The notes beneath the pieces are model-generated. The model was not told the DNA's origin, did no database searches, and saw only the letters and a program-made list of their open reading frames with translations. The translations under genes and the position numbers were made by a program. A stretch of 64,000 nucleotides of DNA from Antitrichia curtipendula (lineage: Eukaryota; Streptophyta; Bryopsida; Hypnales; Leucodontaceae). The stretch lies in assembly GCA_951230915.1 (NCBI GenBank), contig OX579633.1, forward strand, positions 19,068,574 through 19,132,573, read 5' to 3'. Positions 12,162 to 22,841 of the stretch are shown here, piece after piece; the stretch's first letter is position 1, and each line of letters opens with the position of its first letter.

Positions 12162-12759
12162 CTGCACAAGAACAACGGTTCAGTTCCATTGGCATGGAAA
12201 GGAACCGCACGAGAGCTGGCAAGCATTGCAAAATATTCTTCACACTTGTCTAAATTGTTGTTGTCGTCAACGGTAAGTTGCAAACTTGATCATTTTCGGT
12301 GTTGTTCTCTAGAATGAACTCAGCCATGAGTAATCAAGCAAGTCAAGACAGAAATGCATGGCTACCAAGAGATTTTGAGCAAGATTACTGGAAAGCAAGT
12401 ACCGGGTTCATACTTCAAAACTGAGAAAACATGAAATAAACTTGGAATAGAACGCGACAATTAAAATAGTAACATGTGTTCCAATACTCTTCTAATGCGT
12501 TATATGGCTATATGACAAATCTTTTTAATTCAAGTTTTGTAATACGTTCTAAACTAACCCTGATCTAAACTATAACACGCTATTTTCAGTATCTCTAATT
12601 TTGAGCAGTAGATTCACAAGTTCCATCTGTACTTAGTCCTTTCTGTTCTTTCATTGTCCTATTCAATGAGTCCTTTTGAGCAGATTCCTTGCAGGGATCA
12701 ACTAAAATTGGAAACACCCATGTCTGAGTAATTACAAGCATTGATAAGTTTGAATATGG

Positions 12760-12976
12760 GATCGGGGTGGATTGACCCCCTCGCTCGACCTTACCAGGGG
12801 TGCACGTAAGAAAAAAAGCCCCCTATTTTGGGCCGTTCTAGGGTATATTCTCGACTTCGTTTAATAAATTTGGGGTCTATGATCGCAAATATGAATTCAA
12901 AATTAACAAAAAAAAATCATGTGCAAAAAACAGGGTTTGCCCGCAGGGCCGAGCAAGGGGGTCAATCCACCCCGGC
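12760..12976. mobile_element. Mutator-like MITE, family C (C1)
   Basis: A 217-bp element with inverted ends GATCGGGGTGGATTGACCCC and GGTCAATCCACCCCGGC. It is flanked by a perfect 9-bp target duplication TGAATATGG (12751-12759 and 12977-12985). Relatives are at 15050 and 45380. A 9-bp duplication suggests a Mutator-like (MULE) origin. Non-coding. Confidence 0.8.
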
Positions 12977-13047
12977 TGAATATGGAAGCACTTAAATAGT
13001 AAAAGCTAAAACAGTAATCAGTTTTCTTCTACTGTAGGCATCCATGC

Positions 13048-13111
13048 GGTTGTGCGCCGAGCCTCTTGGGTGGAATGCGCGCAAAAAACGCAGGAGGCTC
13101 GGCGCACAACC
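13048..13111. other. GC-rich perfect hairpin (64 nt)
   Basis: Arms GGTTGTGCGCCGAGCCTC and GAGGCTCGGCGCACAACC are perfectly complementary over 18 bp and extend to 21 with one G-T pair, around a loop of about 22 nt. It stands out in an AT-rich background. It could be a tiny foldback element, a small-RNA precursor or a cruciform. The second copy (63063-63126) is unchanged. Confidence 0.75.
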
Positions 13112-13969
13112 ATAAGCTTAATTACGAAGACGAGACTTGAGCTCCCGTGTTACGTGGGGTGCCACTGTAGTAGTGTGACGAGCCGTTAGTTGCTCACACC
13201 AAACATTCTCAATGTTCCCTGTAGGCACTATAACAAAAATCCCCTCCTAGAATTTAGTTTTTTGGCCTTTTTTCAAGTACACAGGGAATGTAGCTCTCAC
13301 AGGGAAATGTGAGACAAGGAACTTTGTGCATTTTGTAGGGGGTAATTTGTGCATTTTTCAGTGATGTTCCCACCTCCAAATCTATTGAATTTGTGAAATT
13401 TAATATTTCAGAATGTAGATTTATGCCTTCAAAATCTAAGCTTAATGTAGATTTTAGCTTGCATAGTCAATACAATTTACAGATTTTGAAAGCTGAAATC
13501 TGACGGAAATGTAGATATTGAATTTCCAATCTTATTGATTTGTACATTTCAGATTTGCACGTTTCAAAACTTCTTAGATAGTACAAACTCTAGAGAAAAG
13601 TTAGATTATTGTGAAATCAATGAAATTCATTGCTTTGGAGATTACGTGACAATTTACAAGTCTTATGTGTCCAACCTCACCGTATCCTTGACAATTGATA
13701 TGGGACAATTGCATCTTCTAAAATCTACCAAATATCAGGTGGAAAAACATTGAAATGTAAAATGTATACAAAGTCTACCAATTTGAATTTTACACAGGGA
13801 ATTTGGAGAGAATTTATGAAATATTTGCAAAGAAAATCCATGGTTTTTTTCTTGTATAGGAATTCTTTGAAGATCCCTCCATGGTAACATTAGAACACAA
13901 GGAAACATGAAAACTAGGAGAAACTTGCAGGGAAAAACTGCAGAATCTCCAAATTAGTCGGAGGGAATT
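13112..13969. other. Intergenic, no gene recognised
   Basis: AT-rich with repeated short motifs (gtacatttcagatt, tgtagattt). The duplicate carries a 16-bp insertion in this stretch. No coding signal. Confidence 0.4.
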
Positions 13970-14210
13970 CCAAGAAAGTCCGTTGTGGCGGGGTCAGGTA
14001 TGGGAGGCGGGATATGGGCAGCTTGCACAAATCCTCCCCCGCCTGCTCCCCTTCCCACTTCAGATCCAAAGTTTACGGGCGCCCTCAAGCTGTTGTCGTC
14101 GTTGCAGCACTCGACTGTTGATGCACTGCGCAACCGAAGTGACAACTGTGGCTCTTCAACCGGTTAAAACGCTGCAGGAATCACCGTAAGCTTGAAGGCG
14201 CAGGTAGGTC
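13970..14210 (+). other. Exon-like GC-rich fragment, unidentified
   Basis: A sudden rise in GC content, with an open frame (from 13985) reading MAGSGMGGGIWAACTNPPPP and continuing with KFTGALKLLSSLQ to a stop at 14165-14167. The minus strand is also open (13954-14145). Neither resembles a family I recognise. It may be a degraded exon or captured coding sequence. Confidence 0.3.
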
Positions 14211-14302
14211 CATCTGATTCTTTAATTCTCTCTTTGACCGTTGTGGAATTTCTTTTATGCGTGAAGATTGTTTCAAGGAATTGCAATTGTTTGAGGGATA
14301 CT

Positions 14303-14685
14303 ACAATAGTGGTAGTCACAGCTTGTTCACCGTGATGGTGAACAATGAACAATGAACAATGGAAAGTGCTTTGAGGGGTCAATGAGAAGTGACGAATATT
14401 GAACAAGCCGTGACCACCCTTTTTGTTCAAATGTTGAGAATGAACAATGGAGGATGGATAATGGCAAGATGGACGGATGTAATTGAAAGTTAAGAGAACA
14501 AAGGAATAATCTTAGCGGAACATTGATTGTTCACTCCCAACATCCACCTCCGGAGGTGGATTTTGGGAGAACAATCAATGTTCCGCTATGAATATTCCGT
14601 CAAAAGCAAGCCAACCCTACGCCGCCACCACTTCAATGTTCATTGTTCACCATCACGGTGAACAAGCTGTGACTACCACTATTGT
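14303..14685. repeat. Compound foldback structure G
   Basis: Arms 14303-14351 and 14637-14685 are perfect 49-bp reverse complements (acaatagtggtagtcacagc ...). Each arm itself contains the small palindrome TTCACC-gtgat-GGTGAA. Between them lies a near-perfect 76-nt palindrome at 14513-14588 (TAGCGGAACATTGATTGTTC and complement, centred on CCTCCGGAGG). The strand could fold into a multi-arm structure. Probably a foldback transposon. Confidence 0.75.
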
Positions 14686-14699
14686 GATCGAGGTGCCGT

Positions 14700-15456
14700 T
14701 TCGTCGCCTCCGATTCCTCGTGCTCTTTGTGTGGCACACTGGTGGACCAGTCTTGCAGTGGGAGCTAGTACATTTGATTCGATCACTTGTGGGTACTAGC
14801 TAGCTGGGGATCGACCTGCTCGCTCTAGAAACATAGCTGTACCAACTGAAGCAAGATAATTTCTCTAAGTATCCTATTTCAGCGTGTCCCATTACTCAAG
14901 TAGAACTACCACACCTCCCGCATTGCTTCCAGTACGTGCGGATTGATTTTATTCGTTCTTGTGTTTGACTCGGTAATTGTTAATTTGAGGCAGTGTTTCG
15001 CTTCCGACATCCGAGTGCAGTGAAAATAGGACTGGTCTTAGGTTCTAGAGATCGGGGTGGATTGACCCCCTCGCTCGGCCTTATCAGGGGTACATGTAAA
15101 AAAAAAAGCCCCCTATATTGGGCCGTTTCAGGATATATTATTGATTCCAATTAGCAAATTTGGGGTCTCTGATCGCAAATATGAATTCAAAATTTGCGAA
15201 AAAATCATGTGCAAAAAACAAGGTTACCCCGTAGGGCCGAGCTAGGGGGTCAATCCACCCCGGCCGTTCTAGACGAGTGTCTGGAAAGTGCTAGTTTCGT
15301 GCAGCGTGAGGTTCTGCCTAGTTGAAGAAGTTGACATTGGATGGATACTGTTGGACAGAAAGCACTGAAGTTCAAAGATTCCGCAGGGTGTCGGTATACT
15401 GCTGGAAGTCGATCCAGTTCTAGGAAGCTTAAAGTCGAGGAGTCGATCTGTCGAAG
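14700..15456 (+). promoter_or_regulatory. Upstream/5'UTR region of truncated RLK paralog
   Basis: Collinear with 38790-39494, the upstream region of the full RLK. Shared blocks include tggtggaccagtcttgcagt, agaactaccacacctcccgc and gacatccgagtgcagt. It is interrupted by MITE C2 at 15050-15264. Whether the TSS is in here is not determinable. Confidence 0.6.
15050..15264. mobile_element. Mutator-like MITE, family C (C2)
   Basis: A 215-bp copy, ends GATCGGGGTGG and CCACCCCGGC. It is flanked by GGTTCTAGA (15041-15049) and CGTTCTAGA (15265-15273), 8 of 9 identical. The paralogous sequence at 39294-39305 is the empty site with a single ggttctaga, so insertion postdates the split of the two loci. 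Confidence 0.85.
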
Positions 15457-15574
15457 ATGGGGTGGAACGTGCTTTCCTTGCTTCACCTGTTCTGTGCCAT
15501 GGCTGCCATGACTGGGGTTCATTCGCAAGTCAATTCAACGAAGCAAGACCTTATCCTTAACCAGGCTTTTGAAG
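15457..15574 (+). pseudogene. Signal-peptide exon of truncated LRR-RLK paralog
   Basis: ATG at 15457 opens 39 codons plus one base, ending at donor G|GTACAG (15575). The peptide begins MGWNVLSLLHLFCAMAAMTG and ends DLILNQAFE: a typical cleavable signal peptide with hydrophobic core LSLLHLFCAMAAM. It matches exon 1 at 39495-39603 (MGWNVLFLLHLFCAM...), which belongs to the full RLK. No exon 2 follows: intron homology ends at the acceptor near 17897. This is an orphan first exon of a truncated gene copy. Confidence 0.8.
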
Positions 15575-17897
15575 GTACAGTACTAGATTTTCTTCTCAAT
15601 TGAATTTGCTCGTTAATTTCTCTTCAGTCGTAAATTAATAACGTTGACTTCTTTACATCAGAGGTAATCCACTTCTTTTTTACTTAGGCACTTTTCAGGA
15701 CGGGCGACCTGTCTTAATATTATGTGTAGATTTATGTTCCAATATTTGACACAGGAATCATGCCATTTTAACGAAATAGTCGATTAATCAATGCTATAGG
15801 TGCGGCCTATCTGCCCAATTTACATCACCGAGTGCACTGTTCTTTCTAATCAGCGTGGCATGCATTCATTCGAGATTTCGAGGTAGGTCCCAGAGTTCGG
15901 AGGCACTGCAATCCATTCGCTAGAAAGCCACCACGTACAACGGAGCAACTGAAATAGTGTGGAAATATTGAAATGCGGTGGTCCACACTATATAGAGACG
16001 ATTAATAATTAAATGCAATCTGTGGAGAATGTAGTAAATATTAACTTCAGTATCGTTAGATATTGACGTGGTCTCTGTCTGCATATGTTGCACAAACATA
16101 ATTATCCATATTTCATTGCAATTATCTAAATATTCACAATTTTGGCGGATTTGAAGGTGCCAGAATTCAGCAATTAACCCGTAAATGCCCAAGGTTTTTG
16201 TTCTGAGCTTTTGTGCTTCTTGGAAATTGATGTACATTGAACAGAAAGTCAACATTTTGATAAGTTTCATCAATTTTTAGTAATTTATAACCATACAAGT
16301 TCAAATTAAACATGTTAGAGATTATATGGGAAAAGAAAACACAACAATATCACTTACGGATTGAAAGATTATACTATTTGATCATGAGAGTTTTAAAATT
16401 GTATGTGTGATGTCATTGATGTGAAGTCTCTCAACCCTCTTATCACACAACAAATCTAAAATTGAAGTCACCAAAAACATATGAAGTTAAAAGACATAGC
16501 ACGTATATCTACAATCAATTTTCAGCTTCATGAAATCTACTTTACAATTTTTTAAATGAATTTCTTATGTAATTTTTTTTTGAAGATCTAGTGTATTTGA
16601 GGCTCATTTTTTAAAGCCTTAACATTAGAAAATCAAAATTTTCTAGGGACACCCTTGCACAAAATCTTGAAATGAAAAATCACAAATATTCATTTTCAAA
16701 GTTAGATTTTGAGGCTAAAATTAGACTTCAAAAAAAATTCGTTTGGAAAAGAACTATTGAAAATAGTAACTTAATAAGGTTTTATTTAAATTCAAAGTTT
16801 TGTCGACAAAGAATATGGTGCCTTAGGCATTTAGGAAATAAGGATTGCCATGTAGTGAGGGTTTCATGTGCTTACTTATCAAGACGATCATCCATTTCCA
16901 ACCAATTTAGCTTATTTGTGGCACATGTAGGGAAGGTTGAGGGAAAAAAAACTCCGTGTAGAGAAATATATTTCAAAAGGATTTCATAATTTTTTACATT
17001 TTTTTCCTTTAAAACATAATTACCATTAATTTTTTTCATTAAGATTTTGTTTGTTCAATTCTCAATATGGAGGCAAACCTATTTCAAACCATAGGTTGAT
17101 TGAAAAATTGAAGGAACTAATAATTGTCGCTTTCAATGTACATGTTTGTAATTTTGTATTTTTGTATGCATTCAAATGTACACCTTCCATACATTTTTGT
17201 TGCTCTCGTTGTTCCTTTTCTATGTGAGCTGTCTCCTAAAGCATAGCTGATTAGAAATATAGTAGCCTAATCTTCAAGAATGGGATGCTGGTTGAAAATG
17301 GGTGATCTCCTTTAGATATGTTGTGCTTGTAACAACAAGCTCTAAATTGCAATTTAAATCTAGACATGAGGTTTCACATTAATATTTCACACTCCATGTA
17401 GTTGTTGTACACATGTGTATCAATTCCTTAAGAGGTAAGTTATGTAGTTATAGTATCACAATGTCACTTGATCATTCCTTAAGATGAATATGGGACCAAG
17501 AACATGCCGTTAATTCACACCAACCTTAGAAAAGGTTGGACTTCCATATTTATTTATATATATATTTCCACTATGGTTTCTAGCTAATTTGGCTCCCTCT
17601 CTTTTATGTCTTCTATTAAATGCAATTTGTATTACAATTTTATCTGTCATGTTCTCATATACTCATTAGTTCTTTGCTTAACAACATCCAAGCGCCTTCT
17701 CAATGAACTTTGAAGTTTAAAGAAACCTTTTGGATGTTGTTGCATTGCAACAAGCTCCGTTCAAGACAAACATTTTTAAGTGAAATTGAGAAATTGTGTA
17801 TATGTCACTATTATCGCAATACATGTGAGTTAGGACCCTAAACACCTCGCATATGTACCTTGACATACTAACGGTTTGTGGTGGTGCATGGGTGCAG
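15575..17897 (+). pseudogene. Intron 1 relic of truncated RLK paralog
   Basis: Collinear blocks match intron 1 of the full RLK: 15721-15771 to 39895-39952, 16174-16730 to 41777-42350, 17300-17560 to 42690-42945, and 17620-17897 to 43790-43982. Similarity ends at an AG (17896-17897) equivalent to the exon 2 acceptor. The following bases no longer encode the LRR cap. The paralog lacks elements A6, B4, B5 and I3 that sit in the other intron. Confidence 0.65.
16178..16730 (+). mobile_element. Possible TTAA-type element, family D (D1), right end not found
   Basis: Starts TTAA|CCCGTAAATGCCC at 16174. The same start (TTAA|CCTCTAAATGC) opens the homologous block at 41781. No matching right end was seen, so the block may be old shared intron sequence. 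Confidence 0.35.
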
Positions 17898-20049
17898 GTG
17901 AGGTCCTAATCCTCATGGAATCACTTAGAATGCACAAACAAGGTTTTTTCCTAAACTCCTATTAGTCCTTCTAGAAGAAAAAAGTGTATATAGTTTGATA
18001 ATGTCGTTTGATCTCACAATTCTTACCGGTTCACTGTAAGATATTTTATGTTACTTCTTTGAGCCTTGAGCATATTCTCGTAAGATAAATGATCTTGTCT
18101 ATTGATACATATGCTGAAATTGATCCTTGTAAATTAGGAGGTAGGACAACTTGAGTAAAATTCCATACTTGTTAAACTTTTCAATGATCCTTACTACTTG
18201 AAATCTGATTACTACTTGATGTGATGGAAAATAGATAACTATGAAGCATCGTCCTAATTGAAACTTGTTTAAGAAGCCATACTGCACTAGAAAAGAGGAA
18301 ATCAGATCGATGCTCTTTGAATAAAGAGATGTACTAAGAAAGTTTTTTTGTTTTTGTTTTTGTTTTTTTCTAACATTCCATGTCCAAGTATTAGAATCTT
18401 GACTAGGAAAATCTCCACTTATTACTATTTATTGTTTCAAAAAAATGTAGTAGTGATGCCATTTATTGATGTTGATTTTCACTACTTGATGTACAAAAAC
18501 ATGGTTTTAATCTATAGATACATGACTAGGAAAACGACCACTTATTACTATTTTTTTCAAAAAAATATAGAATAAATAAAGCTTTTTATAGATGGTAATT
18601 TTCATCATTTGAGGCATGAGATAAGATTCTAACTCATCTACTCATGACTAAGAATGCTTCCCACTTATTGACTGTTCAAAAAAAATGTAGTAGATAAAAT
18701 TATGCTTCAACATTGATTTTCTCATTACTTGACGATCCAAGATTTTTTCATTAAGATATGATACTAATCTATTTACACATGCCTAATTAAAAGCAATTTT
18801 TAGATTAAGATTGATCCCAATTACTCATGCTTAATTAAAAGCATCCCTTGATGGAGTTATTTGTGATGTCTTAATAGGCTTGCTTGGCAGTTACTATGTT
18901 GCCAGCGAAGTAGTTCCAATTTACAGGAGTTATAGAGGATCTTTAAAATTCTAGCAATCTGATGCTTGACTTAAAAGTAAATGACAAGATTTGTTGACTG
19001 GGTACCAAATGGACGCCAACATTTATATCCGACTTGTAGCAAATAAAACAAACCATGTTGAGGTGTTGGGAGAACTTGTTCCCATGAAGCAAAAGCTTTT
19101 GATCTAAATATTACACCAACAGAGATTAATTACATTTTGTAAAACACTAAAAAAGATCCAGACAGTGCCTCCAAAGCACCGGACATACCTGTAATCGGGA
19201 GGCAGAGTCTCATTTCGGCTTGTTAGACTGTTGGAGGACTCATTTCGGTTTGTTGTCTTGAAGGATTGAGCAATAGACCAAGGACAAAATAGCAGGTTGA
19301 AGCAAAACAATTCTTACTTCTGTAATTCTGCAAATTTGCATAGTGGGACGATAGCTAGAAACTCAAGTTGAAAATCTTGGTGTGAATACTTGGACATATC
19401 ATGACTTCATCATAGCAATCTTGCAACAACTAAGTTCACAAGAGTTTTTTTCTTGTGCAATAGTTACATTGTGGATTTTGCTTTCTTCTCATTTCATTTG
19501 TCCCTTGCAAAAGCTATAACACGCATTGTGGTTTGAAGACACCAGTTGCACCTCACTAACATGACATTGGATTGTTTTTTGCTGCTAGGATGGGCACAAG
19601 TGAGTACCACATCCTCTTGGAGCAATTATTTGAGTTTGCAAACCACTACTTCCACCTAGTTAGGAGATTATTGAAGAACCATGTTCTTTGGATGTTCTGA
19701 CAATCTTTACTTATATTTGAACAAAAACAAATGGATGCCTTACCAAGTTCAACTCTATATTTTGATGCATCTCATGACTCAAAAATATAGGTTGTTGTTT
19801 TCTTTCAACTTTTTTTGAAAAAAGATTGCTACACAACACTGTGTAAGCTTAAGCTCCTTAGGTCATGAAACAAATACAGATGCCATGTTTTGTTTTACTA
19901 AAAAAAATATGCCAAATGGATTTTTTTCAAAGGAGCTTTTCAACTAGCTAGGCTTATGATAGGAAAATGTTATCAACAATAAATTTGAAGCTATTTGACA
20001 GGTAATTAATAGAATGATGCCCTCAAGTAGGGATGTACCAAAAACCAAT
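17898..20049. other. Intergenic, no gene recognised
   Basis: AT-rich. Contains the degenerate tandem repeat at 18401-18860. Short ORFs resemble nothing known. Confidence 0.45.
18401..18860. repeat. Degenerate tandem repeat, ~112-135 bp period
   Basis: Units begin at 18401 (gactaggaaaatctccactt), 18534 (gactaggaaaacgaccactt), 18646 (gactaagaatgcttcccact) and 18781 (gcctaattaaaagc). Each holds a ttattgac/ttattact block, a caaaaaaatgtag block and a cactacttga block. Confidence 0.6.
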
Positions 20050-20483
20050 TTTTTTTTAGAGGTCATCAAAGGCATATATGTACCATTAGTGGAAGTATAA
20101 AGCTTGCCAATTGCAAGGTCCATTATGTAATGAATTTGATAGCTTTTCATTTGAACTTTAAGGTTTTTGAAAGTGCATTTTAGTATTCTAACACAATTTC
20201 TAGTTGTTCATGTCACCTCCAATCTTATATGCAAATTTCTTGAACATTGTGGAGAGGGACAACATACTAAAAATAAAACATGCACATTTTTCTTAATATA
20301 ATCTCACAACTCCTATGCAATTTTACACTCAAAATTGGTAAGCATACTAATAAGTAAACTCTTTTAACATCTATATGGTTAAATTTTAAAAAACAATGAC
20401 AATTTGATTTATTGGAGATAACTATAAGCGAATGCCTTTTTTCATAGGAAAAACACACTTCGAAAGGCTTGGGCACTTAGAGA
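20050..20483 (+). mobile_element. Partial TTAA-type element, family E (E-b)
   Basis: Matches the right two thirds of the family E element at 31548-32361 (blocks catatatgtaccattagtg and gaaaggcttgggcacttag). The right end reads cttagagaTTAA instead of cttaggggTTAA. The left end is lost. Confidence 0.55.
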
Positions 20484-20714
20484 TTAAGAGATTAATAAAG
20501 TATAGTATGAATTAAAAAACCATAATACAATATAATATATTATGATATTCTATAATATAAAATTACTATACAAGACTTTCTAAATATGTTATCTTTATAT
20601 TCTTCTAATAGCCAAGGCTTCATGCACTTTTAATATGCATATATGGTGTAAAATGATAAATTTATAACCCGTTTTTTAATGACTTTTTGACATTGGCCTT
20701 CTCTCAACAATATA

Positions 20715-21705
20715 CTCCCTCCAGACTGTAGGCCAAGTTCATTTTTGTAGTAATGAAAGTATTAAGGATTTGGCAACAATTTTTTAATGCATATTACAAT
20801 TGAATAATCGTATAGTGAATGTGCAATGTGTCCTCTCAAGTGCAAAACAAGTAGATGTGGCTATTTAATTGCAATCAAGGAAAGTTCAAAAAGTAAGAGG
20901 TTGCAGTAGATACAAAGTGTGATACTTAAATAAGCCTACTGTGCCATGTGCCATTGTCACAACCAAAATAAAAATAAAAATAAAATTTTAACTCATTAAA
21001 ACTTTGAAATTCAATAACTTTCACACTATAGTGTGAGAGATTCCGTTCTTGCAAGTGGTACAAATGCAAAGCTCTATGCACAAAGGAGTGCAAAGATTTT
21101 TCTTGTGGCATTTGGACATGCCATGTGAAAGTCATTTTTTTTCAAAAATAAAAAATAATTAAATTAAATTTTTTTAGCTTAAAATAACCAAAACTTTCAT
21201 ATCGTAGGTCCAAACACCACAAAACAAAGTCCATACAACCTTCCTTGCAAAGAGCTTTTTGATAGTACCAAGAATGCTGCCAAGATGCCTCATAATTTCT
21301 TAGATCTCAACATATCAAACAAAACACACAAAACAAAACAACCTAACTTAAGGTATATATAAGCTTTAAATATAGAAAAAGAAGACTTTCTATGCAACTA
21401 CCTTGCCCTCTGTATATTCAAATTTGTACTAGAATAGGTTGGAGTTCAATACATTCAATGAAAAATTCAATGTCTTTTGGCCTATGACCTAGTTAATTTT
21501 TAATTGCTTAAAAAAATTCAGTTTTTAGAATCTTTTTTTGTTTGTAAAGTGGATAATAAACTAGACTTATTGTGCTTCATTTCATTAGCTAATGTCAAAA
21601 ACAGAAGAAATCATCTTTAATCCTAAATTCAGATATGAAGTAAAGGAGATAAGTCAATTTGGGACATACTGAAAAAAATGCACTAGTATTATGAGACGGA
21701 GGAAG
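20715..21705. mobile_element. Stowaway-like (Tc1/mariner) element
   Basis: Ends CTCCCTCCAGAC and, in complement, CTTCCTCCGTCTC, each bounded by TA (20713-20714 and 21706-21707). This is the plant Stowaway/mariner signature (TA duplication, CTCCCTCC terminus). At 991 bp it is longer than a typical MITE; no intact transposase is visible. Confidence 0.6.
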
Positions 21706-21707
21706 TA

Positions 21708-22526
21708 TTAGAGTTGCCACCTTGGACAATTAATGAAATTAAATTTATAAAACCTGATCTCTATTCTAGTTGTAGAAATTTGAAAGATAAAAAAAATTGA
21801 ATATTTTTATTGCAATTCTAAATTTAGATTTGTAGTACAAAAATTTAATAATTTAAATCTTTCAATTGCATCAAAAACTAAATTTGTATGCATTATAAAA
21901 CTTGTGACTTAAAGAATTAACCCTTAAATGCTTGAATTAAAATTTTAATACAAGATGAGATTTAAATTTATTAAATAAACTAATATTTGAATTTTGAACT
22001 TTGAATTTTAAATATATTTTTCATAATAATTGGATTCCAGTGAATCATTGATATGGTTGAACACTTAGTAGGCACTTAAAAGGGATAATCCTAAAACAAT
22101 GGTAAGGCCATTAATTTGGGCCTCTAGATGGCTTTTAAGAACTCTTTCAAACTAAAAACCAACACAATTCTTCATTAAATATTTTTAGAGGAAAAGTTTC
22201 TTTAATGCATTTTCAAAAAATGTTGTTAGAAATTTCTTCAATGTTGTATTGCTGACTATTCTACATAAGAATATGCTCAATCCACATATCACCTTGTGGC
22301 GTACTTTGACAACTTGTACTTTTTTTCTTTGAATTTGAATTTTAGCTAGAAAAATTATCTTTACTAAATTTGAGACCAACTAGGTGAAATAATCAATGGG
22401 TTCTATGTTTGTGCTTCAGAAATGGAGTTCCATCTCTACACTTATGGTCAAAAGACACCAATGAGTTATTATTGAACTTACTAACATAAAAGAGTAATGA
22501 AGGGGGTAGATCAAGATATAGCCTAC
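21708..22526. other. Intergenic, no gene recognised
   Basis: Very AT-rich; nothing identified. Confidence 0.45.
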
Positions 22527-22841
22527 TAAGGTAAGAGGTTCATAAATTGCCCACCTAAGAGCTGAAACTGAATTTTGGGGAGGCAAAGGTTCTTAAAATA
22601 ATTTTTAGAAAATTTTCCTTGAAAGACAAGTGGAATTGGCATCTAACCCAAGTCGTTTCATATTTTTTTTGAGCTTTGTGAAATTAGTTATAAAGTTTTC
22701 AAGTTGAAATGGCATAGGGCTCTAAAATCTCCCACCTCCTAAATTGTACATTTTTTGTACATTGCTGAAGGCTATGAAAAAGAAACATTTACGCATAGTG
22801 CACATTTAAGGAGGTGGGTGATTTTAGAGCCTATTACCTTA
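22527..22841. mobile_element. TIR element family I (I2)
   Basis: A 315-bp element with ends TAAGGTAAGAGGTTC and, in complement, TAAGGTAATAGGCTC. Interior shared with 11270-11579. Confidence 0.65.

Larger units (their letters stand above)
1..13969. repeat. First copy of ~50 kb tandem segmental duplication (3' part of unit visible)
   Basis: The whole interval reappears at 50023-64000 in the same orientation. The offset drifts from 50022 at the start to 50014-50015 in the middle and 50031 at the end, because of small indels. By eye the copies differ by scattered single-base changes and short indels, well under 1 percent. Every landmark is shared: RLK last exon, TTAA elements, dynein exon and hairpin. 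Base 1 is already inside the duplicated sequence, so the left breakpoint lies outside the window. A false duplication of two haplotypes cannot be excluded from sequence alone. Confidence 0.97.

Noticed and set aside
12013..12276. Plus-strand ORF overlapping the dynein exon
   Set aside because: It is the reverse-strand shadow of the dynein match; it has no similarity of its own.
16178..17020. Calling family D a definite TTAA transposon
   Set aside because: Only the left end is visible in both copies, and the two copies are in paralogous introns, so shared ancestry explains the similarity.
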